DNA of 64,000 bases from Natronorubrum texcoconense (GTDB taxonomy: Archaea; Halobacteriota; Halobacteria; Halobacteriales; Natrialbaceae). The DNA lies in assembly GCF_900100335.1 (NCBI RefSeq), contig NZ_FNFE01000001.1, forward strand, positions 434,001 to 498,000, given 5' to 3'. The notes under the pieces were generated by a model. The model was not told the origin of the DNA, did not search any database, and worked only from the letters and a program-made list of their open reading frames with translations. Made by a program: the position numbers and the translations under genes. Below, one piece after another: positions 38,267-46,321 of the stretch (position 1 is its first letter; each line of letters begins with the position of its first letter).

Positions 38267-39562
38267 ATGCACGTTTCTATCGTCGGCAGCGGCTACGTCG
38301 GGACGACCGTCGCCGCCTGCCTCGCGGATCTCGGCCACGACGTGGTCAACGTCGAAATCGACGAGGCGATCGTCGAGACGATCAACGCGGGCGAGGCTCC
38401 GATCCACGAGTCGGGCCTCGCAGAGCGCATCGCCGAACACGCGGGCACGAACCTCCGGGCCACGACCGACTACGCCGAAATTCGGGCCACCGACGTCACC
38501 CTCCTCTGTCTGCCGACGCCGCAAGCCGACGACGGAAGCCTCGACCTGGCGATCATGCAGGCCGGTTCGGAATCCCTCGGTCGGGCGCTCGCCGAGAAGG
38601 ACGGCGACCACCTCGTGGTCGTCAAGAGCACCGTTCTGCCCGGAACCACGGAGAACGTTGTCGGACCGATCCTCGAGGAGGAGTCCGGCAAACGGATCGG
38701 GAGCGGCCTCGAACTGGCGATGAACCCCGAGTTCCTGCGGATGGGGACCGCCGTCTCCGACTTCCTCGAACCGGACAAGGTCGTCGTCGGGTCGACGAGC
38801 GAAGGAGCCGCCGCGACGCTCCGTGAGCTTTACGAGCCGATTCTGGAGGGCGAGGCGACCGACCTCGTCGAGACCGACATCCGGGAAGCCGAACTCATCA
38901 AGTACGCCAACAACGCCTTCCTCGCGTCGAAGGTCTCGCTGGTGAACGAACTGGGCAACATCGCGAAGGAGTACGGCGCGGACGCCTACGAGGTGCTCGA
39001 GGCGGTCGGGCTCGACGACCGCATCTCCGAGCGGTTCATGCGCTCGGGGCTGGGCTGGGGCGGCTCCTGTTTCCCGAAGGACGTCGACGCCTTGCGGGCC
39101 GGCGCGCGCGATCAGGGCTACGACCCCGCGCTGCTCGACGCCGTCGTCGCGGTCAACGACGCCCAGCCCCGTCGGCTCGTCGACCTGCTCGAGACCCACG
39201 TCCCGCTCGAGGGCGCTCGAATCGCGGTGCTCGGGCTCTCCTTCAAGCCCGGCACGGACGACATCCGGAAGTCCCGCGCGTTAGACGTCCTCGAGTACCT
39301 CGAAGCGCGCGGCGCGCGCCCCGTCGCCTACGATCCGGTCGCGGTCGAGAACGTGCGCGAGGAACACCCGAATCTCGAGGTCGAGTACGCCGATTCCGCG
39401 ACCGCGGCGCTCGAGGGGGCCGACGGCGCGGTCGTCGCGACGGACTGGCCGGAGTTCGACGACCTCGCGTTCGACGGGATGGCCCGGCGAGTGGTAGTCG
39501 ACGGCCGTCGGATCGAGGTCGACGAGGAAGATCTCGAGGTCTACGACGGCCTCACCTGGTAG
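38267..39562 (+). CDS. aglM: UDP-glucose 6-dehydrogenase (AglM type)
   Basis: The enzyme oxidises UDP-glucose to UDP-glucuronate, the donor for the hexuronic acids of haloarchaeal N-glycans. The 431-residue protein has the N-terminal NAD motif VSIVGSGYVGTTVAACLADLGH, a central dimer domain with IKYANNAFLASKVSLVNE, the catalytic Cys in GLGWGGSCFPKD near residue 267, and the C-terminal UDP-binding domain starting LGLSFKPGTDDIRKSR. UDP-mannose-type dehydrogenases share this fold, so exact specificity is not certain. It lies next to AglJ, which supports a glycosylation role. Confidence 0.88.
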   Translation: MHVSIVGSGYVGTTVAACLADLGHDVVNVEIDEAIVETINAGEAPIHESGLAERIAEHAGTNLRATTDYAEIRATDVTLLCLPTPQADDGSLDLAIMQAGSESLGRALAEKDGDHLVVVKSTVLPGTTENVVGPILEEESGKRIGSGLELAMNPEFLRMGTAVSDFLEPDKVVVGSTSEGAAATLRELYEPILEGEATDLVETDIREAELIKYANNAFLASKVSLVNELGNIAKEYGADAYEVLEAVGLDDRISERFMRSGLGWGGSCFPKDVDALRAGARDQGYDPALLDAVVAVNDAQPRRLVDLLETHVPLEGARIAVLGLSFKPGTDDIRKSRALDVLEYLEARGARPVAYDPVAVENVREEHPNLEVEYADSATAALEGADGAVVATDWPEFDDLAFDGMARRVVVDGRRIEVDEEDLEVYDGLTW

Positions 39563-39680
39563 TCTACCGACGAGATGATGGCAGACGTCTCGGGTGGGGG
39601 CGCTGCGACGGGACGTCGCTGATAAACGCATCACTGGTCGATCAGTAATTTTTTGCGGTCACGGGGGAGAGTGCCTCTCG

Positions 39681-40706
39681 ATGGACAATGACGCGGTTCG
39701 CGCGGACTCGAAAATCACCGTCGGCGACGGAGAGGTCATCGCCATGAGTCGCGAAACGCGCGAGATCACTGCCGACGAGGTCTGCGTCCTCATTCCGACG
39801 CTGAACGAGGCGGCCACGATCGGCGACGTCATCGACGGTTTCTACGAGGAGGGGTACACGAACGTCTTCGTCGTCGACGGCGACTCGAGCGACGAGACGC
39901 GCGAGATCGCCCGCGACCGCGGCGCTCACGTCCTCGTCCAGTCCGGTAGCGGGAAGGGACAGGCCGTCCGCGAGGCGCTCGAGTACGTCAACGTTCCCTA
40001 CGTGTTGATGCTCGACGGCGACGGAACGTACGATCCGGCTGACGCAGATCGGATGCTCGAACCACTCTCGCGGGGCTACGATCACGTCATCGGCAACCGC
40101 TTCGCGGAGATGGACGACGACGCGATGAAGGCGCTGAACGGCTTCGGCAACCGGCTGATTAACAAGTCGTTCCGGTTTATCCACGGGGCCGACTACGACG
40201 ACATCCTCTCGGGGTACCGCGCGTTCACCGTCGACTCGTTCGAGCGACTCGGACTCGATTCGGACGGCTTTACGATCGAGACGGAGCTCGCGGTCGAGTG
40301 CGTCAAACACGGGATCGAGACGACGGTCGTCCCGGTCAGTTACGCCGCTCGGCCCGAGGAGTCGGAGACGAACCTCCACCCGCTGAAAGACGGCGGGACG
40401 ATCGTCCTCGCGCTGTACTCGCTCGCGAAGACGAACAACCCGCTCTTTTACTTCGGGAGCCTCGGTGTCGCCGGTATCCTCTCCGGCGGCGTCGTCGCAT
40501 CGTACGTCCTCTGGCAGTGGGTGCAGTACGGCATCGGCCACGAGATCCTGGCGATGGTTTCGGCGGCCGCGATCTTGCTCGGCGTGCAGCTGCTCATGTT
40601 CGGCGTTCTGTCGGACATGCTCGTCACGCTCCACCGCGAGCAGCGCCGTCGTCTCGAGCAGATCACGCGGAACTCTCGAGAGCGAGACGAACGAGACGAC
40701 GAGTAG
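39681..40706 (+). CDS. aglJ: dolichol-phosphate glycosyltransferase AglJ
   Basis: AglJ adds the first sugar to dolichol phosphate in S-layer N-glycosylation. The 341-residue protein has a GT2 domain with CVLIPTLNEAATIGDVI, VVDGDSSDETREIA and LMLDGDGTYDPADAD (DxD-like), an acceptor loop ending SGYRAFTVDS, and two C-terminal membrane helices (FYFGSLGVAGILSGGVVAS and EILAMVSAAAILLGVQLLM). The active site would face the cytoplasm at the membrane. The ATG at 39681 is used; an in-frame ATG at 39744 (MSRETREITADEVCVLIP) is equally reasonable. The neighbour UDP-glucose dehydrogenase fits the pathway. Confidence 0.88.
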   Translation: MDNDAVRADSKITVGDGEVIAMSRETREITADEVCVLIPTLNEAATIGDVIDGFYEEGYTNVFVVDGDSSDETREIARDRGAHVLVQSGSGKGQAVREALEYVNVPYVLMLDGDGTYDPADADRMLEPLSRGYDHVIGNRFAEMDDDAMKALNGFGNRLINKSFRFIHGADYDDILSGYRAFTVDSFERLGLDSDGFTIETELAVECVKHGIETTVVPVSYAARPEESETNLHPLKDGGTIVLALYSLAKTNNPLFYFGSLGVAGILSGGVVASYVLWQWVQYGIGHEILAMVSAAAILLGVQLLMFGVLSDMLVTLHREQRRRLEQITRNSRERDERDDE

Positions 40707-40718
40707 CGGCGGCCGGGA

Positions 40719-41048
40719 TTAGAACGGAAGCATCGAACGGACTTGCTGGAAGACCCCACCGGAGTTGTTTCGACGGTACTCCTCGAACGGTTCGTGAAGT
40801 TGGTTGAGTAGCTCCTGGCGCGAGCGAAACTCCGCCGTGGGGATTTCGTCGAGCATCTCACCCAGCGCGACGGTGTTCCCGTGGACGTCGTAGGGGACCT
40901 GTTCGTGGCCGAGTTCAGCCGCGACATCGTCTCTTGTCGCCGGAAACGAGAGGTCAGACCGTCTGAGCCGTGCGTCGACCGCGGCGATTCCGAACTCGAC
41001 ACTCTCCGGTTCGTCGTCGTCTCCGCCCGATGGTGGCCGAACTCCCAT
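40719..41048 (-). CDS. DUF5789 family protein
   Basis: The 109-residue protein starts MGVRPPSGGDDDEPESVEFG, followed by LSFPATRDDVAAELG and YDVHGNTVALGEMLDE, then FRSRQELLNQLHEPFEEYR. This is the haloarchaeal DUF5789 layout, distantly like DUF2795. Function is unknown. The ATG at 41048 is the family start; the frame upstream is atypical. Its stop lies 12 bases from the aglJ stop on the opposite strand. Confidence 0.75.
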   Translation of the reverse strand: MGVRPPSGGDDDEPESVEFGIAAVDARLRRSDLSFPATRDDVAAELGHEQVPYDVHGNTVALGEMLDEIPTAEFRSRQELLNQLHEPFEEYRRNNSGGVFQQVRSMLPF

Positions 41049-41181
41049 ACCGACCCGTAGGGAGTCCGATAGCAAAACCGCTACGAAGACTGGCGGCGTA
41101 CCCTGTGGAGAAGACGGGGGTTCCGCTGCGCTCTCTGCCGACTGTCGACACGCATTTGACGCCGGCGACGGAGTATCGTGT

Positions 41182-41391
41182 ATGACCGAGTACACCACGG
41201 TGTCGATCCCGAAGGATCTCGCCGAGCGCGTCGAGGACACGATCGAAGGCACCAGCTTCCAGAGCACGAGCGACCTCACGCGATTCCTGCTTCGCAGTAT
41301 CGTCATCCAGCACCAGAAGCGAGGGGAACTCACCGAGGCCGAGTTCGAGGAGATCACCGAACAGCTTCGCGGACTGGGCTACCTCGAGTAG
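41182..41391 (+). CDS. CopG-like ribbon-helix-helix protein (69 aa)
   Basis: The sequence MTEYTTVSIPKDLAERVEDT has the beta-strand of an RHH fold, then TSFQSTSDLTRFLLRSIVIQ supplies the two helices. The C-terminal 20 residues are acidic. RHH proteins bind DNA as dimers and commonly act as autoregulators, but no toxin gene is next to it. The position between the divergent DUF5789 gene and an unrelated small ORF gives no hint of target. Confidence 0.75.
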   Translation: MTEYTTVSIPKDLAERVEDTIEGTSFQSTSDLTRFLLRSIVIQHQKRGELTEAEFEEITEQLRGLGYLE

Positions 41392-41484
41392 CCGACGTTC
41401 GTCGCCGCTGGTCGTTTCACTCCGCCGACGGACCGGCCGCTTATCAGACTCGAGCCGGCTAGTTCCGCCCGGAGGTCGAAACCC

Positions 41485-41604
41485 ATGCCACACATCCCCG
41501 ACTTCCCATCGAAATCGAACGACGATGAGGATGGACGAAAGTCGAACCGCGGCGGCATCATCGACCGGATAATCGGCGACGGACCGTCGGCGTCCAGCGG
41601 CTGA
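41485..41604 (+). CDS. possible 39-residue protein
   Basis: A short ORF begins MPHIPDFPSKSNDDEDGRK and ends with a possible amphipathic GGIIDRIIGDGPS. Its acidic, halophile-like composition supports coding. No family is recognised. The neighbouring 60 bases on each side have no other feature. Confidence 0.35.
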   Translation: MPHIPDFPSKSNDDEDGRKSNRGGIIDRIIGDGPSASSG

Positions 41605-41697
41605 CCGGTACCGACTCGCTCAGCTCTCACCGTCGCGGTCGCCCCGAACATCCCGTTTTTCCGAGAGCCACTCCACAGCGGCTCGCTTCGCGGCGAC

Positions 41698-42120
41698 TTA
41701 GCTCGGCAGCGACTGGTCCGGCGGGCGAGCGTCGATGACCTCGAGCGGCCGTCGCTCGCCGCGGCGGTCGAAGGCGGCGAACGTCCGGTCGTCGAGTTCC
41801 CACGGCGGGACGGCGACGAAGATGACCTCCGCGAGGTCGTCCCGTTTGGTCACCTCGAGTTCTCGGACCGGGTGGGAGACGAAGTGTCCCTGCGCTTGTC
41901 GGGCGGGCGTCGAGAGGTCGACGCCGAAGACGGCGTTGACGGCGTTGCCGGGATCGGGGAGGAAGAAGTCCGTAAAGACCGGCGTCTCGGGTGCGAGTCC
42001 GGACGCGCCCTCGAGTTCGCCCGCGGGCGTGATCGAGACGCCGGTCGCCACGCGATCCGGATCGGCGTCGCTGGCCAGGTCGAGCAGGACGTCGACGAGG
42101 GCGCGCGTGATGTAGACCAC
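41698..42120 (-). CDS. conserved haloarchaeal hypothetical protein
   Basis: The 140-residue acidic protein starts VYITRALVDVLLDLASDADP and contains VPPWELDDRTFAAFDRRGER near the end. I do not recognise a family or catalytic motif. The N-terminal part, with PAGELEGASGLAPETPVFTDFFLPDPG, suggests an alpha/beta or JAB-like fold but this is not supported by conserved metal ligands. The start is a GTG at 42118-42120. Composition and length support a real gene. Confidence 0.65.
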   Translation of the reverse strand: MVYITRALVDVLLDLASDADPDRVATGVSITPAGELEGASGLAPETPVFTDFFLPDPGNAVNAVFGVDLSTPARQAQGHFVSHPVRELEVTKRDDLAEVIFVAVPPWELDDRTFAAFDRRGERRPLEVIDARPPDQSLPS

Positions 42121-42170
42121 ACCGATGGTACGCGCGGAGCGTAATTAGCTGTATCCCCCGCAGGTGTCGA

Positions 42171-42854
42171 CTACACCGGAGCGAACTTTCGGAGCATCCC
42201 GGCGACGAGCCGCGGCGTCCCCCGGCGGGAGTTCTCGAGCGCCTCCTCGAGTGCGCCCGTAGCGTCGGTCGTGACCCCGGCACCGTGGCCCACGAGAATG
42301 CGCTCGGGCGAGAAGCCGCCGAGAGCATCCTGCGGTGGAACGAGCCGACGCATCGGGTGGACGCCGAGGCGTTCGTCGCCGGCGACGAAGTGGTCGACCG
42401 TCCCGAGCGATTCGGGGACGACGAGCGTGCCGTTCTCGCGATCGTAGAGCGCGACTTCCCGCCAGAAACGGCTGTCGACGACGGTGTGGGCCTCGAGACC
42501 GGTGTCGGAGACCTCGTCCGTAAAGCGGGCGACGGGGGCGTCGATCTCCTCGGTGACGCCCTCGAAGATTCGCGGCAGGTAGACCGGGACGTTGTGCCGG
42601 TTCGCGATCTCGGCCGCGTCGCGTTTGTGCCGGTCGAGCAGAACGACGACGCCGGCGACGTCACCGAACTCGGCGAACAGGTCGTCGATTCCCGCCGCGT
42701 CGACGGGGTCGATAATCCAGGCCTCGCCGTCGACCTCGAGGACGTGGCTCGCTCGCTGCATCGCCTCGTCGGGGTGGGCGATCCAGCTGACGCCGCCGTC
42801 GAAGCGGTTGCACTCCGCGAAATCGGTTGCTTCCTCGTCGGCGCGAACAGTCAT
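42171..42854 (-). CDS. metallo-beta-lactamase-fold-like protein lacking the HxHxDH motif
   Basis: The 227-residue protein shows the opening strands of an MBL fold (ASHVLEVDGEAWIIDPVDA, VAGVVVLLDRH) and a C-terminal ERILVGHGAGV strand. Where active MBL hydrolases have HxHxDH the sequence reads LLDRHKRDAAEI, so most metal ligands are missing. A non-hydrolytic or altered-metal function is likely. The ATG at 42854 (MTVRADEEATDF) replaces a TTG at 42860. It is divergent from the tandem VOC gene at 42961. Confidence 0.7.
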   Translation of the reverse strand: MTVRADEEATDFAECNRFDGGVSWIAHPDEAMQRASHVLEVDGEAWIIDPVDAAGIDDLFAEFGDVAGVVVLLDRHKRDAAEIANRHNVPVYLPRIFEGVTEEIDAPVARFTDEVSDTGLEAHTVVDSRFWREVALYDRENGTLVVPESLGTVDHFVAGDERLGVHPMRRLVPPQDALGGFSPERILVGHGAGVTTDATGALEEALENSRRGTPRLVAGMLRKFAPV

Positions 42855-42960
42855 GTCCAACTGCTACGGCCGTTTCGGGCATAAACGTGGGTGTCGCGGA
42901 AGGGGATCTCCCGGAGCTGCCGGCGACGCCTCTATGCCCCTCCCGAAAGTACGTTCAGCT

Positions 42961-43644
42961 ATGCTCACTGGGCTCTCCTGGCTCGCACTCGAGGCCAAGT
43001 ATCTCGACCGGGCGCGGTCGTTCTACGAGGAGACGCTGGATCTGACCCCGCTCGAGCGCGACGACGGCGAGATCGCGTTCGAGGCGGGCGAGACCGATCT
43101 CGTCTTCCGACGCCCCGACGGCGTCCCTCGCGGCGGGCTCCACACCCACTACGCGTTCTCGATCCCTGAAGCAGAGTACGACGACTGGTGGGATCGCCTG
43201 AGCGAGGAGTACGACCTCGAGGAGGCTCAGTTCGGTCCGGCCAGTTCGCTGTATCTCTACGATCCCGACGGCAACTGCGTCGAACTCGGCCAACAGGACG
43301 TCGCCGGGCCGGGGATCGACGGCATCTTCGAGGTCGTCCTCGAGGTCGAGAGTCTCGAGCGCGCCGAGTCGTTCTACGCCGATCTCGGCTTCGAGACGGT
43401 CGATACCGGTGCGAACCGCAAGCGAATTCGGATGAACGGCCCGATGGCGCTGGAGCTCTGGGAGCCACACCTCGGAATCGCCGACGCCCGCGGCGGCGTC
43501 CACGTCGATCTGGGATTCGAGACCAGCGAGCCGACGGCGGCGCTCGAGGCGGTCTCGGATCGCGTTCGGGCCGTCGATTACGTGGGCGACGAGCGGGTCG
43601 TCGTTCGGGACCCGGACGGGCACATCCTCACGTTCACGACGTAG
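42961..43644 (+). CDS. tandem VOC-domain protein (glyoxalase/dioxygenase type)
   Basis: The 227-residue protein contains two VOC modules: residues 1-110 (SWLALEAKYLDRARSFYEETLDL to LYLYDPDGNCVELGQQ) and residues 115-227 (FEVVLEVESLERAESFYADLGF to VVVRDPDGHILTFTT). Two modules in one chain resemble extradiol dioxygenases and catechol 2,3-dioxygenase-like proteins. Substrate is unknown. The ATG at 42961 is chosen; the reading frame before it overlaps the divergent MBL-like gene's start and is Arg/Ser-rich. Confidence 0.85.
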   Translation: MLTGLSWLALEAKYLDRARSFYEETLDLTPLERDDGEIAFEAGETDLVFRRPDGVPRGGLHTHYAFSIPEAEYDDWWDRLSEEYDLEEAQFGPASSLYLYDPDGNCVELGQQDVAGPGIDGIFEVVLEVESLERAESFYADLGFETVDTGANRKRIRMNGPMALELWEPHLGIADARGGVHVDLGFETSEPTAALEAVSDRVRAVDYVGDERVVVRDPDGHILTFTT

Positions 43645-43928
43645 ATCCACTCTCGATTCGTCAGTCGGGAGGTTACTGACGATTGAGTTCCCATCCGAGG
43701 GCGTCGACAACCGCCCTCCGACGCTTCGTACGATCGTTGGCGGACCGCTCGCAACGGGTGCTGCCCTGATCGAGTACGCGAATATCGGTACGGGTATCGA
43801 CGGTCGGGAACGGGCACTTTCGTCCGGCGAAGCCGTCTTCGTCACGCTCGAACGGCGTCCCGAGTGCGTGCCTGCCCAGCGCAAGCCCGACGCTTATCGA
43901 AATCAGCGCCGTCCCGTCGAACGGAGAC

Positions 43929-44420
43929 ATGAGCATCGATTCAACCGAAGACCTCTTCGTAACCGGACTCAAGCACGCGTACTACACCGAACAGCGACTC
44001 CTCGACGCGCTCGAGGAACTCGAGGAGACCTCCTCGAGCGAGGAGCTCCGGAGCGGGTTCGCCGAGCACCGCGAGGAGACCGAGATTCACGTCGACCGCA
44101 TCGAGGACGTGTTCGACCAGCTCGACGCCGAGGCCGAAGCCGAGGAAGACCCGGTCGTCGAGGGGATGATCGAGGCCCACGAGGAGTTCATGGGCAAGGA
44201 TCCCAGCGACCAGGCCATCGACCGGTTCAACATCGCCGCCGGACAGAAGTCCGAACACTACGAGATTTCGGTCTACGGAAATCTCATCCCGATGGCGGAT
44301 CAGCTCGGGATGGACGACGCCGCCGACACCTTAGAGGAGACGCTTCGAGAGGAGCAGGACGAACTCGAGACCCTCTCGGAGATGGGCGAGCAGTTCGACT
44401 ACGACGAACTCGAGGCTTAG
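43929..44420 (+). CDS. DUF892 (YciF/YciE) ferritin-like protein
   Basis: The 163-residue helical protein starts DLFVTGLKHAYYTEQRLLDALEELEE, with EEHREETEIHVDRIEDVF-like central helices and EHYEISVYGNLIPMADQLG, the typical DUF892 helices carrying Glu and His residues that may bind a di-iron centre. Members are stress-induced in bacteria; function is not settled. It is acidic and soluble. It is followed by a copy of the dispersed hairpin element. Confidence 0.88.
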   Translation: MSIDSTEDLFVTGLKHAYYTEQRLLDALEELEETSSSEELRSGFAEHREETEIHVDRIEDVFDQLDAEAEAEEDPVVEGMIEAHEEFMGKDPSDQAIDRFNIAAGQKSEHYEISVYGNLIPMADQLGMDDAADTLEETLREEQDELETLSEMGEQFDYDELEA

Positions 44421-44592
44421 ACCTGGTACGTCGAGTATGTGGCGTCCGCGTCAGTCCACTTTCACTTTTTCGCAGCCGGTATGGACTCGAACAGTCGATC
44501 GAGTAGGTATGCGGGTATCGAGTGAGTCTGCTGGTGGCTCGAATGCCCCTAAAAGTTCGTCCAGACGTATCCAACGGAGAGTATCTTGCTCA

Positions 44593-44845
44593 CGCTGGCG
44601 GTGATGCGTGCCACATCCTCCCCAGCCGATTCGTTCGCTCGCAAACTCGCACACTCATCCCCTGGAAGACGCGTCGCAACTTCCAAGCCGTCGCTCGTTA
44701 CACTCGCGAAGACCTCGCGCAATATCGTCGATCAGCCCTCGCTGTCGCTCACGGTTCATTCCGTTCACCGTTCGCTTTCCGAGGTTCTCACTCCGCTCGA
44801 ACCTCGCGGTCGCTCGGTCGTGATCGACAGCGCGCGCCACCGCAC
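44593..44845 (+). repeat. dispersed hairpin-rich element, copy 2 (most decayed)
   Basis: It shares the CGCTGGCGG start, the CCACATCCTCCCCAGCCGATT box, GCCGTCGCTCGTTACACTCGCG, CCTCGCGCAATATCGTC and the closing GCGCGCCACCGCAC with copy 1. The 21-base unit beginning GGAAG and ending CTTCC is kept in length but only the outer five pairs remain. No ORF across it is credible. Confidence 0.7.
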
Positions 44846-44860
44846 GTAGTTTAGAGGGTG

Positions 44861-45151
44861 CTAGAGTCGATCCGTGCTCACGTCTACGCCCGGCGGCGTT
44901 ACGAGCAGGAAGCCGCGGAAGTGGACGAGATTCCCGCCCGACTCCTTGATGTCGCGGGCGAAGCCCGACGCCAGTTCGTTCACGTCGCCCTCGACGTTGA
45001 GGACGAGCACGTTCCCCTTCGAGATCGCCTCGAGCCACTCCTCGGGCGGCGTCGTTCCATCGAGCATGCCGAGGATGATGCTGCCCTCGATGTCGAGCTC
45101 TTCGTCGATGTGCTCCTCGACGGTCCGTAAGTCGAGGTCGAAATCGCTCAT
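44861..45151 (-). CDS. DUF5779 family protein
   Basis: The 96-residue protein, with LDIEGSIILGMLDGTTPPEEWLEAI then GNVLVLNVEGDVNELASGFARDI and FRGFLLVTPPGVDVSTDRL, matches the haloarchaeal DUF5779 family. Function is unknown. It ends 15 bases from the dispersed element and is preceded by an inverted-repeat intergenic region. Confidence 0.8.
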   Translation of the reverse strand: MSDFDLDLRTVEEHIDEELDIEGSIILGMLDGTTPPEEWLEAISKGNVLVLNVEGDVNELASGFARDIKESGGNLVHFRGFLLVTPPGVDVSTDRL

Positions 45152-45191
45152 ACCGGGTGGGTCGAACCGGGATGAGAAAAACGTTCGCCTC

Positions 45192-45244
45192 CAACCTTTT
45201 ACCGAGCGAACGAGCGAAGCGAGTGAGCGCAGCGTAAAAGGTTG
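45192..45244. terminator. long-loop inverted repeat between two minus-strand genes
   Basis: CAACCTTTTAC at 45192-45202 pairs perfectly with GTAAAAGGTTG at 45234-45244 around a 31-base GAGCGAA-rich loop. It lies downstream of the ferritin-like gene and upstream of DUF5779 on the minus strand. It could be a terminator or a regulatory site; either is inference. Confidence 0.35.
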
Positions 45245-45327
45245 ATCAAAAGCACAGCGTCACCCCCTCGGCCGCTCGCTCACTCCGTTCGCTCGCGGAA
45301 CGACTCCCGAATTCGTCCGCGCGACGA

Positions 45328-45783
45328 TCAGTTCTGCGGGAACTCCTTGTGGAACCCGCGAAACTCCGTGTGGTGGGCTTCCTCGTCGGCGAGGATCGTC
45401 ACCGCGACGTCCTCGGTGACGGGGTCGTTCGCGTCCGAAGCGGCCTTATGGAGCGCGCGGTAGGTCTCCATCGCGTCGTCTTCGGCCTCGAGAACGCCCT
45501 CGATGACCGACTGGACGTCGGTCGTGTCCTCGGGCGGCTGGAGGCTGTGCTGGTTGGCCTCGAAGGCTTCCGACCCCGGCGGCGATTCGTCGAGTTGTTT
45601 CAGCCGCTCGCCGAGCATCTGCGCGTGTCCGAGTTCCTCCTGGACGTCCTCCTCGAGGCTCGCTTTGACCTCCTCGGCGTGAACCCCGTCGAGGACGATG
45701 GCGTTGGTCAGGTAGTTCATCACGGTCTCGAGTTCGTCGATATAGGCCTCCGTCAGGAGGTCCGTAATCTCGTCGGTTGTCAT
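45328..45783 (-). CDS. ferritin-like (rubrerythrin/bacterioferritin-type) protein
   Basis: The 151-residue four-helix protein begins TDEITDLLTEAYIDELETVMNYLTN. Conserved iron-ligand patterns are EEDVQEELGHAQMLGERL (ExxH) and ILADEEAHHTEFRGF (ExxH) late in the chain. It fits the ferritin-like superfamily of haloarchaea; a di-iron oxidase or iron-storage role is possible but unproven. The ATG at 45783 is chosen over an in-frame start 19 codons upstream. Confidence 0.8.
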   Translation of the reverse strand: MTTDEITDLLTEAYIDELETVMNYLTNAIVLDGVHAEEVKASLEEDVQEELGHAQMLGERLKQLDESPPGSEAFEANQHSLQPPEDTTDVQSVIEGVLEAEDDAMETYRALHKAASDANDPVTEDVAVTILADEEAHHTEFRGFHKEFPQN

Positions 45784-45869
45784 GCCGAGGTGGCTACCAC
45801 GCGGGGGTCCTAAGTACTCACACCCGCGCGTGCCTGTCACTGCGGTATTCGCCGACCGGTCAACCCACC

Positions 45870-46224
45870 TGCGGTGGCGCGCGCCGTGTCGCGGTGAGTG
45901 AATAGCGAACCGGACTCAACGTTGTGCGAGGTCGTCGCGAGTAGTGCGGGACCGGAGGTCCCGCAGACTATGCGAACGGGCGCTACGAGGCGGTTGCACC
46001 GCCTCGAGTTCGCGGTGCGTCGCGCCGCGCACGGCCCGTGAGCAAATACCATGAGCGACTGCTCGGAAGGCGCTTTGCGCCTTCCGGTGGATGAATGAAT
46101 GACTGAACGGAATGAACGTTAGCGCGGAACACCGTGTTCCGCAAACCATCCTCACGGGCGCAAAGCGCCCGTGAAGAGAAATCGGCTGGGGAGGACGTGG
46201 AAATTCCCCGCCGCCAGCGTGAGA
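45870..46224 (-). repeat. dispersed hairpin-rich element, copy 3 (longest, perfect hairpins)
   Basis: In reverse orientation this copy holds all shared boxes plus extra hairpins. Five are perfect with exactly three loop bases: 45945-45965 (9 bp, GGA), 45986-46006 (9 bp, TGC), 46065-46085 (9 bp, TTT), 46124-46142 (8 bp, CCG) and 46152-46174 (10 bp, AAA). The last corresponds in position to a different-sequence hairpin in copy 1. ORFs through it are not credible. Confidence 0.75.
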
Positions 46225-46321
46225 AGAAACTCGCTCCCGACACTTCCGATCACGCTTCAGTTCGATACTCCCGAATGATCGACTCCGTACACTCTTGCCC
46301 ACGCCGGCCGAACGTCGAATC

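Noticed and set aside
45945-46174. CRISPR-like array from repeated palindromes in copy 3
   Set aside because: The five hairpins differ in sequence and are irregularly spaced; there is no constant repeat and no cas gene.
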